This document shows, in pieces, positions 11,231-21,725 of a stretch of DNA of 64,000 nt (within the stretch, counting starts at the first letter, position 1; each line of letters opens with the position of its first letter). Below the pieces are notes generated by a model. That model did no database searches. It was given only the letters and a program-made list of their open reading frames with translations, and was not told the origin of the DNA. This stretch comes from Colletotrichum lupini. Its lineage: Eukaryota; Ascomycota; Sordariomycetes; Glomerellales; Glomerellaceae. A program made the position numbers and the translations under genes. The DNA is taken from positions 744,001-808,000 of the forward strand of contig NC_064672.1 of the NCBI RefSeq assembly GCF_023278565.1. The letters are read 5' to 3'.

Positions 11231-12304
11231 ATGCAGCGTTCAGGCAGCCTCGGGGAAAATTGTCCCCTCACGCTCAAACACGCCTCGTTTGAAGACGAGA
11301 TCGCGTCGAGCAGCACAAAATCCTCTTCCTCCTGTTCCTCCTCCACTTTCACCGAGGTCCTTCGCATACCTCGTCTGATCTGGGACTTTACCGAGAGCAA
11401 CTTTGCCACATTCGTCCTACCCAACACGGCCTTTGGCCTCCTGGGCGGGCTCACCGGCGCGCCCCTGACCTCGGGCCACGCAGCCACGCTCTCCATCGTC
11501 CAGCGCTTCCCTCTGGTGGTGGCCTTCAACTGGTACAGCGTGCTCATCTTCGACCTGGCCAACCAGAGGGGGCCCGAATCCGTGGCCGAGGACCTCGCGA
11601 ACAAGCCTTGGCGTCCCATACCGGCGGGCAAGGTGACGCCCGAGCAGACTCGAAAGGCCATGCTCGTGGCCATACCCGCCGTGCTAGCCCTGAACTACGT
11701 GCTGGACGTCTGGAAGGAGGGCGTCTTCATCCTGATCCTCACGTGGCTGTACAATGACCTCCGCGGGGGCGACGAGCTCGTCCGGGACGCCATCATCGCC
11801 GTCGCCTACTTCCTCTTCAACACGGCCTCCCTCAAGATTGCCATCAGCGGCGGGGCAGTAGCAGAAGCAGCAGCAGGGGCAGCAGACGACGTACGCGTAC
11901 CCATCACCATCACCCACGCCGGGTACGTGTGGGCGGGCATCATCAGCGCGGCCATCCTGACGACGATGCAGGTGCAGGACCTGAAAGACCAGGCGGGCGA
12001 CCGCGGACGGGGCCGCGCGACGGTGCCCCTATTCTTTGGCGACAGGGTCTCGAGAACGTCGCTCGCGGTGCTGGTGCCCTTCTGGTCGTGCGTGTGCGTC
12101 TACGTCTGGCACATCCGGTCGTCGTGGGCGGTGCTGCTGCCCACGTTGTCGGGAGCCATGGTCGTCGCGGCGGTGCTGCGGACGCGGACCCCGGAAACGG
12201 ACGCCAGAGCGTGGAAGCTGTGGTGCCTGTGGACGGTCTGTCTGTATTCCCTGCCCCTCGTCGGTGACGGTTTCGTGTCGTTGGCGTCGCAGCACGTGGA
12301 ATGA
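11231..12304 (+). CDS. UbiA-superfamily prenyltransferase / terpene cyclase-like membrane protein
   Basis: Intronless gene of 357 residues from the ATG at 11231, chosen because family members begin only a few dozen residues before the first helix (LIWDFTESNFATFVLPNTAFGLL). An in-frame extension to 10865 is open but looks non-conserved. About eight hydrophobic helices are visible. The first metal/diphosphate region reads FDLANQRGPESVAEDLANKP then WRPIP. The second is QDLKDQAGDRGRGRATVPL, a DxxDxxxD motif. UbiA proteins bind prenyl diphosphates through two Asp-rich motifs with Mg2+ in the membrane. Here motif one lacks the usual NDxxDxxxD order and instead has NQ...ED..NKP, a pattern I associate with fungal UbiA relatives, including terpene-cyclase types. 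It probably transfers or cyclises an isoprenoid. It is flanked downstream by a FAD oxidase on the same strand. Confidence 0.87.
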   Translation: MQRSGSLGENCPLTLKHASFEDEIASSSTKSSSSCSSSTFTEVLRIPRLIWDFTESNFATFVLPNTAFGLLGGLTGAPLTSGHAATLSIVQRFPLVVAFNWYSVLIFDLANQRGPESVAEDLANKPWRPIPAGKVTPEQTRKAMLVAIPAVLALNYVLDVWKEGVFILILTWLYNDLRGGDELVRDAIIAVAYFLFNTASLKIAISGGAVAEAAAGAADDVRVPITITHAGYVWAGIISAAILTTMQVQDLKDQAGDRGRGRATVPLFFGDRVSRTSLAVLVPFWSCVCVYVWHIRSSWAVLLPTLSGAMVVAAVLRTRTPETDARAWKLWCLWTVCLYSLPLVGDGFVSLASQHVE

Positions 12305-14208
12305 AGGGGGGCGTGGAGGAAGAGAGACATTACCTGCAGTTTACGGAGTGCGGATTCAGGTACGGAGTACTCCGTAACACAGAGCAAATTGTCATTATTG
12401 TGTATGCAGAGTTTCCGTTTGAAGGAGTTAGTTGTTGGAACTTGAGAATCCTTGGAGGCTGTACGAGTCATTCGGAAGATAAGTGACAACCGTACGGGAT
12501 CTTCATAGAGCACCGCTTCGGCTAAGAGTCGGCAGATGGACTTGGAAAGAGATGCTGCTATCTAGTATCCTTGAACCCTTGATGTGCGTGATTCTTTTTG
12601 AAGTTGGACAAGGATCACGAGTCAAGCGCTGGCAGGGAGCGGGCCGCGGGGGGCCAGGATTGCAAGCGCGGCGCCAGGGGCGTTACTTGACTTTTGCGTG
12701 TGTTTTGTAAGTAGGCTAGTACGGATAGATGAACCGTCGTAGCTCTAAACGTATCCGTACATAGTAAACGGTGATTAAAGACGCCGTGTAGATTGGGAAA
12801 TTGACTCGTCGAAACTCGAAAGCGACTAGGAAACCCGCGCAGCGGGAGGATCACTTGGCTGCCTCCCTTCCCCTCCTTCGTTCCTAGTGTCGTGAGCAAC
12901 TAGTCGATGATCGTGGAGAGTTGTCTTTTGACTCAAGTGATTACGGAGTAGTTGGGTTCGACCTCATCAACTTGCCAGGTAACAAGGTACTCAAGAAGGG
13001 CGTTGTTGCACGAGGTTGTCTTCGGCCGGACCATTGGTTTCCGTCCGGGCTCGGGTGGCGTCCGTCGACCCGGAGCACCCGGGGTACACCCTCCACGGTG
13101 CCTCCACGGTCCCATTGCTGCGCAGTGCCCACCTTTACAGGTCCTTGTAAGTTGTAACCGCACACGTAGGATGAACGGTTGACACTTGACAGGCATTAGT
13201 CCCAGTACCGCCCTCATGGTTGCGGGCGGCCGACCTCTTCAGTCTGCAGTCTGCTGAATGTAGTTTGCTGTGCAGGAACGGACAGGACGTCGTTCGTTTC
13301 CACGGGAAATCTCCCCTGCAGAGTCCCCCAGATATGCACGGCTGTTAGTCAGTTTAGTGCGGCTTTCTCAACTTCTTGCTGCCAAACCTCAGACGGGCCA
13401 TGGACGACGACGGTTCATCCTTGCTTGCCAGCAACCGTTCGTGTCAGGGACAACCCCTAGATGAGAACACCGGCGATACTACCTGCCTATATTAGCTTTA
13501 CATGAGTTGTGCTTGCATCGTCGAAACCGTCTCGCCAAGTTCCAACAAACGCGTGATTAGTCCCCGCAACTCGAGACGGCGAATAGAGTTTACCTGTAGG
13601 CGTTGGCCTTTCCGGAAGGTTGACATTGAGGTATATTCCTATTCCCCCTCATCTCTCGGAGCCATCCATCGAATCGAACTCGCGACCTCTTGGCCCCGGC
13701 TGGCCCCTTGAGGCTTCGAAGGAGGGACACGCGGCAACCCGTCCCCATCTTGTCCCGTTCCGTCCAACCTTTCCACCGATTCTCATAGCCCTCCCGGCCC
13801 TTCTCAAGGTCTCGCAGGGTGAAGAGTCAGGCACATGCTTGGTTCACCGTTCGGGGGCACTATCTTCTCAATAGCTTAAAAGTTTCCTTCCCACAACTGC
13901 TCGCGTGGGCGGCTAGTATTCGTGGGCCATCGTAGTCAATATTGGCATGGGTGGTAATCAAACTATCGTCAGCTTCCTGGCTGCAACCGGTAGTCTCATT
14001 TCGTGTCGTTGATGCCTCTTGGTTCCGTCGTTCGTGACCTGCCTGATAAATATGTAGCATCGAAGCGCTGGTGTTGCATCGTGAGAGAGGTCTCTTTCTC
14101 TCCTCACCTCCAACCTCCAGTCGTTCTTTCTCACCCTCCCTCCCTACCTCCCTCTCCTCTCACTTTGTGTGACAGCAAGTGATTGTGACCCCCTCACTCT
14201 TTTCCAAA
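12305..14208. other. Intergenic region, UbiA / FAD oxidase
   Basis: A 1.9-kb spacer. A pyrimidine-rich tract, mostly TCTC/CCTC, lies at about 14090-14162, just before the FAD-oxidase start, as is common in fungal core promoters. No coding frame has recognisable features and no RNA gene was identified. Confidence 0.45.
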
Positions 14209-16110
14209 ATGGTGTCTCTCCTCAGCTTGCTCACCCTCGCGCCCGCGGCGGTCTCGGCCTTCTCCATCGGCCGGGCAGGACCGGGCACCGGCATCCGACC
14301 GGGAGGCCCGTTCTTCGGCGGCCACGACATCACACAGAGAGCCACGGACTGCCGCTGCTTCCCCGGCGAAGAATGCTGGCCGACGGCGGCCGAGTGGTCG
14401 GCCTTCAACACCACAGTCGGCGGCCGCCTCATCGCCACGATCCCCATCGGCGCCGTCTGCCACGACAGCACCTTTGGCGCCTACGACGAGGCCAAGTGCA
14501 CAGCCCTGCAGAACAGCTGGTCCGCCTCCGAGACGCACATCCAGACCTCGTCGTCCGTCATGGCTGCCTTCTTTGCCAACCAGAGCTGCGACCCGTTCCT
14601 CGCCAAGACGGACCGCTGCGTCATCGGCACCTACGTCCAGTACGCCGTCAAGGCCGCCAGCGCCGACGACTACGCAAAGACGATCCGCTTCGCGCAGGAC
14701 TACAACATCCGCCTCGTCATCCGCAACACGGGCCACGACTACCTCGGCAAGTCCACCGGTGCCGGCGCCCTCGCGCTCTGGACGCATCACCTCAAGGACA
14801 TTAGCGTGCTCGACTACAAGTCCACGGCGTACACGGGCAAGGCGCTCAAGCTCGGCGCCGGCGTCCAGGCCGGCGAGGCCCAGTCCGCTGCGCACGCCCA
14901 GGGACTCGTAGTCGTGGGCGGTAACAGCCCTACCGTCGGCATCGCGGGAGGCTACACGCAGGGCGGCGGCCACGGGCCCCTCGTCTCAAAGTACGGACTC
15001 GCGGCCGACCAGGTGCTTGAGTGGGAGGTCGTCACCTCCGGCGGCAAGACACTCGTCGCGACTCCGACCTCCAACTCGGACCTTTACTGGGCGCTTTCCG
15101 GTGGCGGTGGCGGCGTCTACGCTGCCGTCTTGTCCATGACCGTCAAGGCCTACGCCGACACCATTGTCTCGTCGGCCAACCTGACTTTCACCAACTCTGG
15201 CGTCACGGACGATGTGTTTTACGGCGCGGTGACGACCTACCTCAAGACCCTCCCTGACATTGTCGACGCCGGTGCCGTCAGCATCTGGCTCCTCGCCTCG
15301 GGTGTTTTCCAGATGCAGCCTACGACTCTGCCCAACAAGACTAAGGAGGAGCTCCAGGTTCTGCTGCAGCCTACCCTCGACGCTCTCGATACTGCCGGTA
15401 TCACCTATGGTAAGTTAGAGTCCTGAGTCAGAATTTGGAAGGAAGACAGAAGGATAATAACACATGCCGCAGACTTCAACATTGGCCAGTACACCAACTT
15501 CCTCGACAGCTACAACGACATGAACCCGGAGCCCGCTGTGACCGAGTTCAACATCGGCGGCCGTCTCATGCCCCGCACCCTCGTCGCCGACGACGCCTCC
15601 GCGGCCAGCCTCATGACCGCGCTCAGAAGCATCCTGGACAACGGCGGCATCATCTCGGGTCTCACCATCAACGTCGCCCGCGCCGCCAACGCCGTCGCCA
15701 ACTCTGTCAACCCGGCCTGGCGCACCGCCCTCTTCTCCGCCGTCGTCGGAACGTGAGTCTTGTCTCCCCCTGCTCTCTCACACTTGTGAACAGCGTAGTA
15801 CTAACACATCTCATGATAAAGTGCCTACAGCCGCACCGACTTCTCGACCCTCGTCTCGGGCCAGACCACGGTCACGGACACGCTCATCCCTGCCCTCAAG
15901 GCGCTGACGCCCGGCGGCGGCGCGTACCTCAACGAGGCGGACCGCAACGAGGTCGACTTCCAGTCCACGTTCTACGGCAGCGCAAACTACGCCAAGCTCA
16001 AGGCAATCAAGAAGCTCTACGACCCTTGCAGCACGTTTTACGCTCTGACGGGTGTCGGCAGCGATGATTGGGAGGTGCAGGGCGACGGCCGCCTCTGCAA
16101 GGCTGCGTGA
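14209..16110 (+). CDS. Secreted FAD-linked oxidoreductase with BBE domain (isoamyl-alcohol-oxidase-like)
   Basis: Flavoenzyme of 589 residues; exons 14209-15409, 15473-15752, 15822-16110. A signal peptide is visible (MVSLLSLLTLAPAAVSA, cleavage near residue 17), so it enters the secretory pathway. The FAD_binding_4 (PCMH) domain spans roughly residues 130-310. RNTGHDYLGKSTGAG carries His176, expected to bind FAD covalently. The second attachment region reads GIAGGYTQGGGHG without the Cys found in bicovalent BBE-type enzymes, so attachment is probably single. The C-terminal berberine-bridge domain ends NYAKLKAIKKLYDP then CSTFYALTGVGSDDW. This architecture matches fungal 6-hydroxynicotine-oxidase/isoamyl-alcohol-oxidase (MreA) relatives, several of which act in natural-product pathways as two-electron oxidases or cyclases. 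It is co-oriented with the UbiA gene upstream. The substrate is unknown. Confidence 0.93.
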
Positions 16111-16480
16111 GTTGTGAGCAAATAAAGGATGAAGATGATGAGTAGAAGAAAAGGAGGCACTCACATTTACTTTTCTTGAATTATCGCGTTTTCGTAATTT
16201 TAATATCAACATGAATTCGTTTAGTGCCTCAAAAATGGAGTTCCTGGAATGGCTTTCTTGTTGATGAAGTGAGATGGATGTGAAGTGAGTGAGTTGCAGT
16301 GAAGTGAGACGTTTCAACCATGTTGATCATTCTCAAGCTAACCGTCGACCAATCAGGCGTGAGAAGTATGACGGATTGAGCAATACGTTTTGCAGAGCAA
16401 TCAAACCAATCATATCTTCTCTAGCTCCTCACGTCGTTTGATCAGCAATATCTCGCTTATGACACCCAACTGAGGGAACA

Positions 16481-16518
16481 TTGAGTTGATTGAGTTGATT
16501 GAGTCGATTGAGTTGATG
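16481..16518. repeat. Short tandem repeat, 9-bp unit
   Basis: Four near-perfect copies of TTGAGTTGA; the third has one substitution (TTGAGTCGA). It lies between the FAD oxidase and ERG27. No function is apparent. Confidence 0.8.
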
Positions 16519-17792
16519 GACCTTGTTTAAGGTATAGTGGGAATGGCAAGGCGGTAAGAAAGCTCATGTGTCACACCCTCTAGATAAGCACCGTATATAA
16601 GGTAACCGAAATCGTAAGTCCTTGAATAGAGCAAGGTTTTGAGTTGCAATCTATCCTGTTTTCCCATTGCAATGGATTCCATCTTGGTCTCTAAGACGAG
16701 GCAAAGTCAAAAGGTCGCTGCAAGCAACTAACTAGGTAGCAAAACCCCTTAGTGCCTGGTATTCATCACACGTCTGCCCTTTTCAGGCTCTACCTGCCGC
16801 CTTGCGAGTGTTACTCATGAATACTTCCTAGGCCCGAGACACGACCGCCGACCAGGAGGTATTGAAGGACGACTTCAAGATGCCCGACATTCCTAACATG
16901 TATTGCGAACACCTTCAACAATCCATCGATATCACTGTCACTGGTGACACCCGTCAGTTCAACGTCCCTCGCGCGTGCACTTAGCACGCCGAGGCAGCTT
17001 GTGGAAAGGCCACTTCCGGTGCCCGCTGTGCTCGCTTTTATAACGTGCTCGACCCATGACGGATCTCGTCTCTTGGCCTTTTGAGGAAGTTTTCTCTGGA
17101 TTACGAGGCATTCAAGGCGAAAGAGGGCAATATCGGCTCTTCCAAATAGCCAAAGATAATGCTCACTCATGTAACAAGTAAACTAGCTGTCGCCTCCAAT
17201 TTCTGCATTATCACGAAATCCCGACCGGAATCTGGACAATCCCTTCGCATCCGTATTCGGTTTCCTCGCCCATCATTCGGCTTGCTCGGCTCATTTTCGA
17301 CGTGGCAAACACCACAAACCAATGGGAACCCGACCGCGGGATTGGCCCTTTGGGACCTGCATACCGGGATCTGACGGGGCTCGTCATTCGCTGACAGTCC
17401 AGATCTCTCAGTTCTTGGGTGCGCTAATCAGTGTGGTACCATATGGAAGTCGTCGCCCCGACGCATGTCCATGGGTTGTTGTGAGTGTCGTTGACGTATT
17501 CAATATGAGCTGCGCCTCATTTCTCGGACTTTCATGGTGAACAACCTACGGTAAATAATTGAGACGAGAGACCGGGCCCCCGGAGGACCAGACGCTCCCG
17601 GGGACCCGCTGAGACGGCGGGCGGCCGTTGCCCTGTGGCACACACCACAAGTTTCCCAAATAGGCAGTGACCTCTCCAAGGTACCTAACTAAGCTTCCCG
17701 TCCCGCCGGCGCCGCGCCCACCCCCCTTTGACCTGTGACCTTTGACTTTCCGTCTGAAATTTGTACAAGTCGAGACTCACCGCCAAACATCC

Positions 17793-17822
17793 CACCACCA
17801 CCACCACCACCACCACCACCAT
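17793..17822. repeat. CCA/CAC trinucleotide microsatellite
   Basis: About ten copies of the triplet CCA, located about 160 bp upstream of the ERG27 start codon, in probable promoter or 5' UTR. Confidence 0.85.
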
Positions 17823-17978
17823 CAATTCCCCCCTCAACGCTCGCTTCTTCTCCCTCTCTCTCTTCCTCGTCATTCGCTTACCCCGTGCGCAGCCGTCGAA
17901 CACGGGGATCTCCTATATTTCCTCCATCTACTCGTATTTTGTAATCAATTGAGCAAGCCACCTCTACAGCAAACAAAC

Positions 17979-19602
17979 ATGATCGCAGCGCCCTGGGATA
18001 AGGTCCCTCCCCGCGAACAGCTCTTCGTGCTGGTCACCGGCGCAAACAGGTGAATCACCACAGCCCGCCCCTCCAGCCTTTACCTTTTCTTTTTGATATC
18101 TACTTCGACTCTACCTAGACATACAGTAAGCTGACAGGCAACGTCAAACCAGCGGGGTCGGCCTCGGCATCTGCGAACGCCTCATCGACGACTTCCTCGC
18201 GACCCGGCCCCTAACCTCCCACCTGATCCTCATCCCGACCACCCGCTCCGTCCGCAAGTCCCGCGAATCCGTCGAGTCCCTCCGCCAGCACCTCCGCCGC
18301 ACGGCAACCACCTCCCCGGCCCTCCGCTCCCGCGCCGGCTCCTCCTACTACGACCCCGACGACACCCTCGCCCGCGTCCACCTGCTCTCCACCCAGCTCG
18401 ACCTCTGCGACCTCCCCTCCGTCTACGCCTGCGCCGCCAACCTCGTCGCCGGCACCCTCACCGACCCGACCGACCCCGTATCGCCCCCGCGCGCCTACAA
18501 GATCCCCCGCCTCGACTCCGTCATCTTCAACGCCGGCTTCGGCGGCTGGACAGGCCTCGACTGGGCCGGCCTCTTGACAGACACCTTCACAAAGGGCCTC
18601 CTCGCCGTCCTCACCTGGCCCTCCTTCAAGCTCGCACGCCCCGGCGCCGTCCTGAACCAGCGACCCGTCCGCTCCGACCTGGTACCCACAGACTCCCCCG
18701 ATAACCCCCTCTCTCTAGCCTCCGCTTACGATACCAAGCCCTCCTCCCCCGTCCTCGGTGAAGTCTTTTGCGCAAACGTTTTTGGCCACTACGTCTTTGC
18801 CCATGAGCTACTCCCCTTGCTAAGCAGGGCCACACCCGAAGAAACACCAGGCCGCGTCGTCTGGACGAGCAGCATCGAGCCTCAGGCGCGCCACCTCCGC
18901 CTCGACGACTTCCAGGGCGTCGAGACGGAAGGGCCCTACGAGTCCTCCAAGCGCCTGACGGACGTGCTCTCCCTGTCGTCCCACTTACCCGCCACGCAGC
19001 GCATAGCAAAATCCTACTTCACACCCGAAGACCCCCAAATCGCACAGCGCCTACCAGTTCGTCCTTCCTTTTATCTCACGCACCCGGGCGTAGTCGCCTC
19101 CAACCTGTTCCCCGTGCCCTTCCCCTTTATCCTCTTTTGGGCTTACAAGTTTGCGCTCTACCTCGCCCGCTGGCTGGGCTCGCCCTGGCACCCCGTGACG
19201 GGGTACAACGGCGCCGTGGCGCCCGTCTGGATCGCGCTGCAGGACGACGAGACGCTCGAGGAGCTGGAAGCGAAGAAAATAAAGTGGGGGTCCGCCGCGT
19301 CGTTTTCGGGACGGCAGGACGTAAAGAAGACAGAGGTGGAGGGGTGGGGATGGGAGGGCGCCGTCGAGGACCGCGAGTCGCTTGCGAGAGATCCCGCGAC
19401 GGGCGTGCTGCGGAAGGCTGTCGGGCGGAATCCGGGCGCGAGGGACTTGACCAAGGAGCAGCTTGTCGATTTCGAGGCGTTGGGGGTGGATGTCTGGACC
19501 GAGATGGAGAGGTTGCGGCACGAGTGGGAGGAGTTTCTCGATATTCGCGGGGAGGGCGTCAACGGTCACAGTCGCACCAACGGCAATGGCAAGTCTGGAT
19601 GA
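17979..19602 (+). CDS. ERG27: 3-ketosteroid reductase (ergosterol C-4 demethylation complex)
   Basis: NADPH-dependent SDR that reduces the C-3 ketone after C-4 decarboxylation in ergosterol synthesis, working at the ER with Erg25, Erg26 and Erg28. It has 506 residues; exon 1 is 17979-18049, the intron 18050-18152, and exon 2 18153-19602. The cofactor motif VTGANSGVGLGICERL spans the intron. IFNAGFGGWTGLDW is the NAG-type strand. The catalytic motif is PYESSKRLTD with Tyr286 and Lys290, and HPGVVASNLFPVPFPF leads into a hydrophobic stretch that fits membrane association. A long Erg27-specific C-terminus (residues 390-506) follows, including GYNGAVAPVWIALQDD. The length is as expected for filamentous-fungal Erg27 and greater than for generic SDRs. 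Erg27 is the known target of the fungicide fenhexamid. It converges with the MFS gene, with 192 bp between stops. Confidence 0.92.
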
Positions 19603-19794
19603 CTTGGAAATCTGTCTCGGGACACGAGTTATGAGATGGGAAAGACGTAAGACGGTTTGTTTTGAGAAAAAACATATATGGGGGGTATCCAAAATTAACT
19701 ATATAGCACAAAAGACTAATGCCTAATTACCAACACGACAACAACAAGTCACTCTAGCACTACGTATGGCATCCATACCGCGACCAGAGTTCAT

Positions 19795-21725
19795 CTACGG
19801 ATTCGTCGTCTGTCGCGTGCTCTGCTCATCCGACCTCACGCGTCGGAGACTGACCCTATCGCTCCGCCCAAACAAGCCCAGACACAACGGCAGCGGCACG
19901 ATGGCGAGAGCGACGACGGCCTGGAAGACGAGCGCATTCTTCATGTTCTTGGGCGGGTTCGCTCCGGCGCCCGCCTGCAGCGCGTCGGAGATAATGATGA
20001 AGACGGCGCCGAGCAGTTGTCCGCCCGCCCAGGCGATCGTGCTCGTGACCTCTGGGCTCACCGGGTGACTCAGCTCGATGAGCAGCTCCAGCGCGACGGG
20101 GACCAGGGAGAAGGACGCGGCGCCCAGGACGGCGAGGACGACGTAGGGGCCGGCGATGTCGCGCGTCTCGGGCATCCAGATGAAGATGAGGTAGCACAGC
20201 CCGATGACGGGGACGGCCACCTTGATGGCGGGGATGAATTTCTTGGTGCGGTCCAGGATCGGGGACGTGATTGCGGACGCGACGAGGCCTACCACGATCA
20301 AGAGGGCGCCCGCGATGCCTGCTTCTTCGTCTGTGAAGCCGTAGGGCCCCATCATCTGGTTCAAGAGGGAGGAGATGGAGTTGAAGAAGCCGACGTAGAA
20401 GGCGTAGGGGACGAGGATGAGCCAGAGCTCGAGGGAGCGGGAGACGATGCTGAGAGAATCCCGGATGCCGAGCTTGAGGGTGCGCGAGGAGGGCGCGACG
20501 GGGGTGGGCGGCGCCGCGGGGATGAAGAAGGCCGGCAGGGAGGCGACGGTGGAGATGACGGCGACGTAGAGGACGCCGGGGGACATGTCCTGCGGGTCGG
20601 CGACCCAGAAGGGCACGATGAGCTGGCCGAGGGCGGCGCCGAGGGGGTTGGCGAGGGACGTGAGGGCCGTTGCGGCGACGCGGCCGCGGTTGGTGAACCA
20701 GAGGTCCGAGTAGCGGGTGGGCGCGGCGAGGACGAAGGGCTGGGCGAGGCCGGTGAGGATCTGGCCGAACATGACGACGCCGTAGTTCCCGCCCGTCGGG
20801 GAGCGGGAGTGGCTGCCGGCGAAGCGGATCCAGTTGCCGACGAGGATGAGGGCGGCGGCGGTGATGAAGGAGGGCTTGGGGCCCATGTGGAGGATGCGGA
20901 TGGTCAGCGGGAAGATTGCGACAAAGGCGAAGAGGAAGGCTGTGGAGAGCCAGTTGATTGCGGACTCGGAGACGCGGTAGTAGGTTGCTGCGTTGGAGGC
21001 CACGGGGGCGAAGGTGAGCCACTGCGGGTGGTTTGGTGTTAGTATCTTTGGTCTAACTGTGATATTGAGGTGTTGGTGTTTTGGTGGTTAATGCAGGACA
21101 GGTAGCAGGAAGTGATTAGTCGTCAGCCTTGTTGACGATGTGCTGCACGATCGATGGTGGCTTGTCTGATGTAGGTACCCGTATACCCTTTTGCGATTCG
21201 TTTATAGTTGGCCCAGAAATTGACAAAAGGTTGGAAGAAGATATCTCGACTTACATCCCACGAGACAATGATGTTGAGCAACGTCAACTGCGCGAGACCG
21301 AACCAGCGGCGCTTATACGTGCGATACTCGACGGCCGTTCCCTCGAGGACGCTATTGTTGTCGCCGTCGATAATACCACCACCAGCGACACCACCCGCCC
21401 CCGTGATGTCGTTGTCGCGAGACCGGGAGTCCACATCGCGGAGGTGATACTCCTCGTCGCCGAGCTTGCCAAAGCCGGAGCCGGGGTGGGCGTGGTTCGG
21501 CATTGGCGTCGGGGCGGCGGCGGTGTGGACGGGGGATTCGAGAGCGGCGTCGACGGTAGCGGGGTCAGGGTTCGCGGCCGTCTTTTCGTTCTCGTTTACG
21601 CCGGTGTGAGGTGAGGTTGCAGTAGTGGTGGTGGTGGTAATGTTGTTCGTGGTGTCGTTGGTGGGAGGAGTGGAGTTGTCGACCGAGGGGTCGTTCTCCT
21701 TCTTCTGACGGCGGGAGAAGTGCAT
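19795..21725 (-). CDS. Major facilitator superfamily transporter (FLVCR/YCR023C-like)
   Basis: Polytopic membrane transporter of 565 residues. Exon 1 is 21725-21255 (157 codons), the intron 21254-21022 contains a clear branch point ACTAAC, and exon 2 is 21021-19795. The N-terminal 135 residues are hydrophilic, low-complexity (Thr/Asn/Pro/Gly) and cytosolic. The membrane part begins [20 protein letters not shown], continuing across the splice junction into [14 protein letters not shown], a signature of the fungal FLVCR-type MFS branch. Twelve helices are compatible with the hydrophobic pattern, with a break after helix six around [18 protein letters not shown]. Substrates in this branch are poorly defined (haem or small organic solutes in animals). 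Antisense frames are long here only because of high GC at third positions. Confidence 0.88.

Larger units (their letters stand above)
16111..17978. other. Intergenic region, FAD oxidase / ERG27
   Basis: About 1.9 kb without a supportable gene. It contains a 9-bp tandem repeat near 16481 and a CAC repeat near 17793. The pyrimidine-rich segment 17800-17880 probably belongs to the ERG27 promoter. This spacer also marks the change from accessory-type genes to conserved cellular genes. Confidence 0.45.

Noticed and set aside
13649..13720. tRNA-like string on the minus strand (GGTCGCGAGTTCGATTCGATGG)
   Set aside because: Looks like a T arm with B box, but the 3' stem does not pair and no D arm or acceptor stem is found at the right distance.
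14194..14973. 259-codon minus-strand open frame
   Set aside because: Antisense shadow of the FAD-linked oxidase exon 1, whose signal peptide, FAD motifs and splice sites are convincing.
1..16110. Classical PKS/NRPS cluster
   Set aside because: No ketosynthase, adenylation or carrier-protein motif is present; only tailoring-type enzymes and a UbiA protein are seen.
16481..16518. Possible CRISPR-like or regulatory array from the repeated TTGAGTTGA
   Set aside because: Units are contiguous without spacers; it is a simple tandem repeat in a eukaryotic genome.
20017..21042. 341-codon plus-strand open frame rich in Glu/Asp/Gly
   Set aside because: It lies antisense to the MFS transporter exon 2 and mirrors its GC-rich third positions; it is low complexity with no domain.
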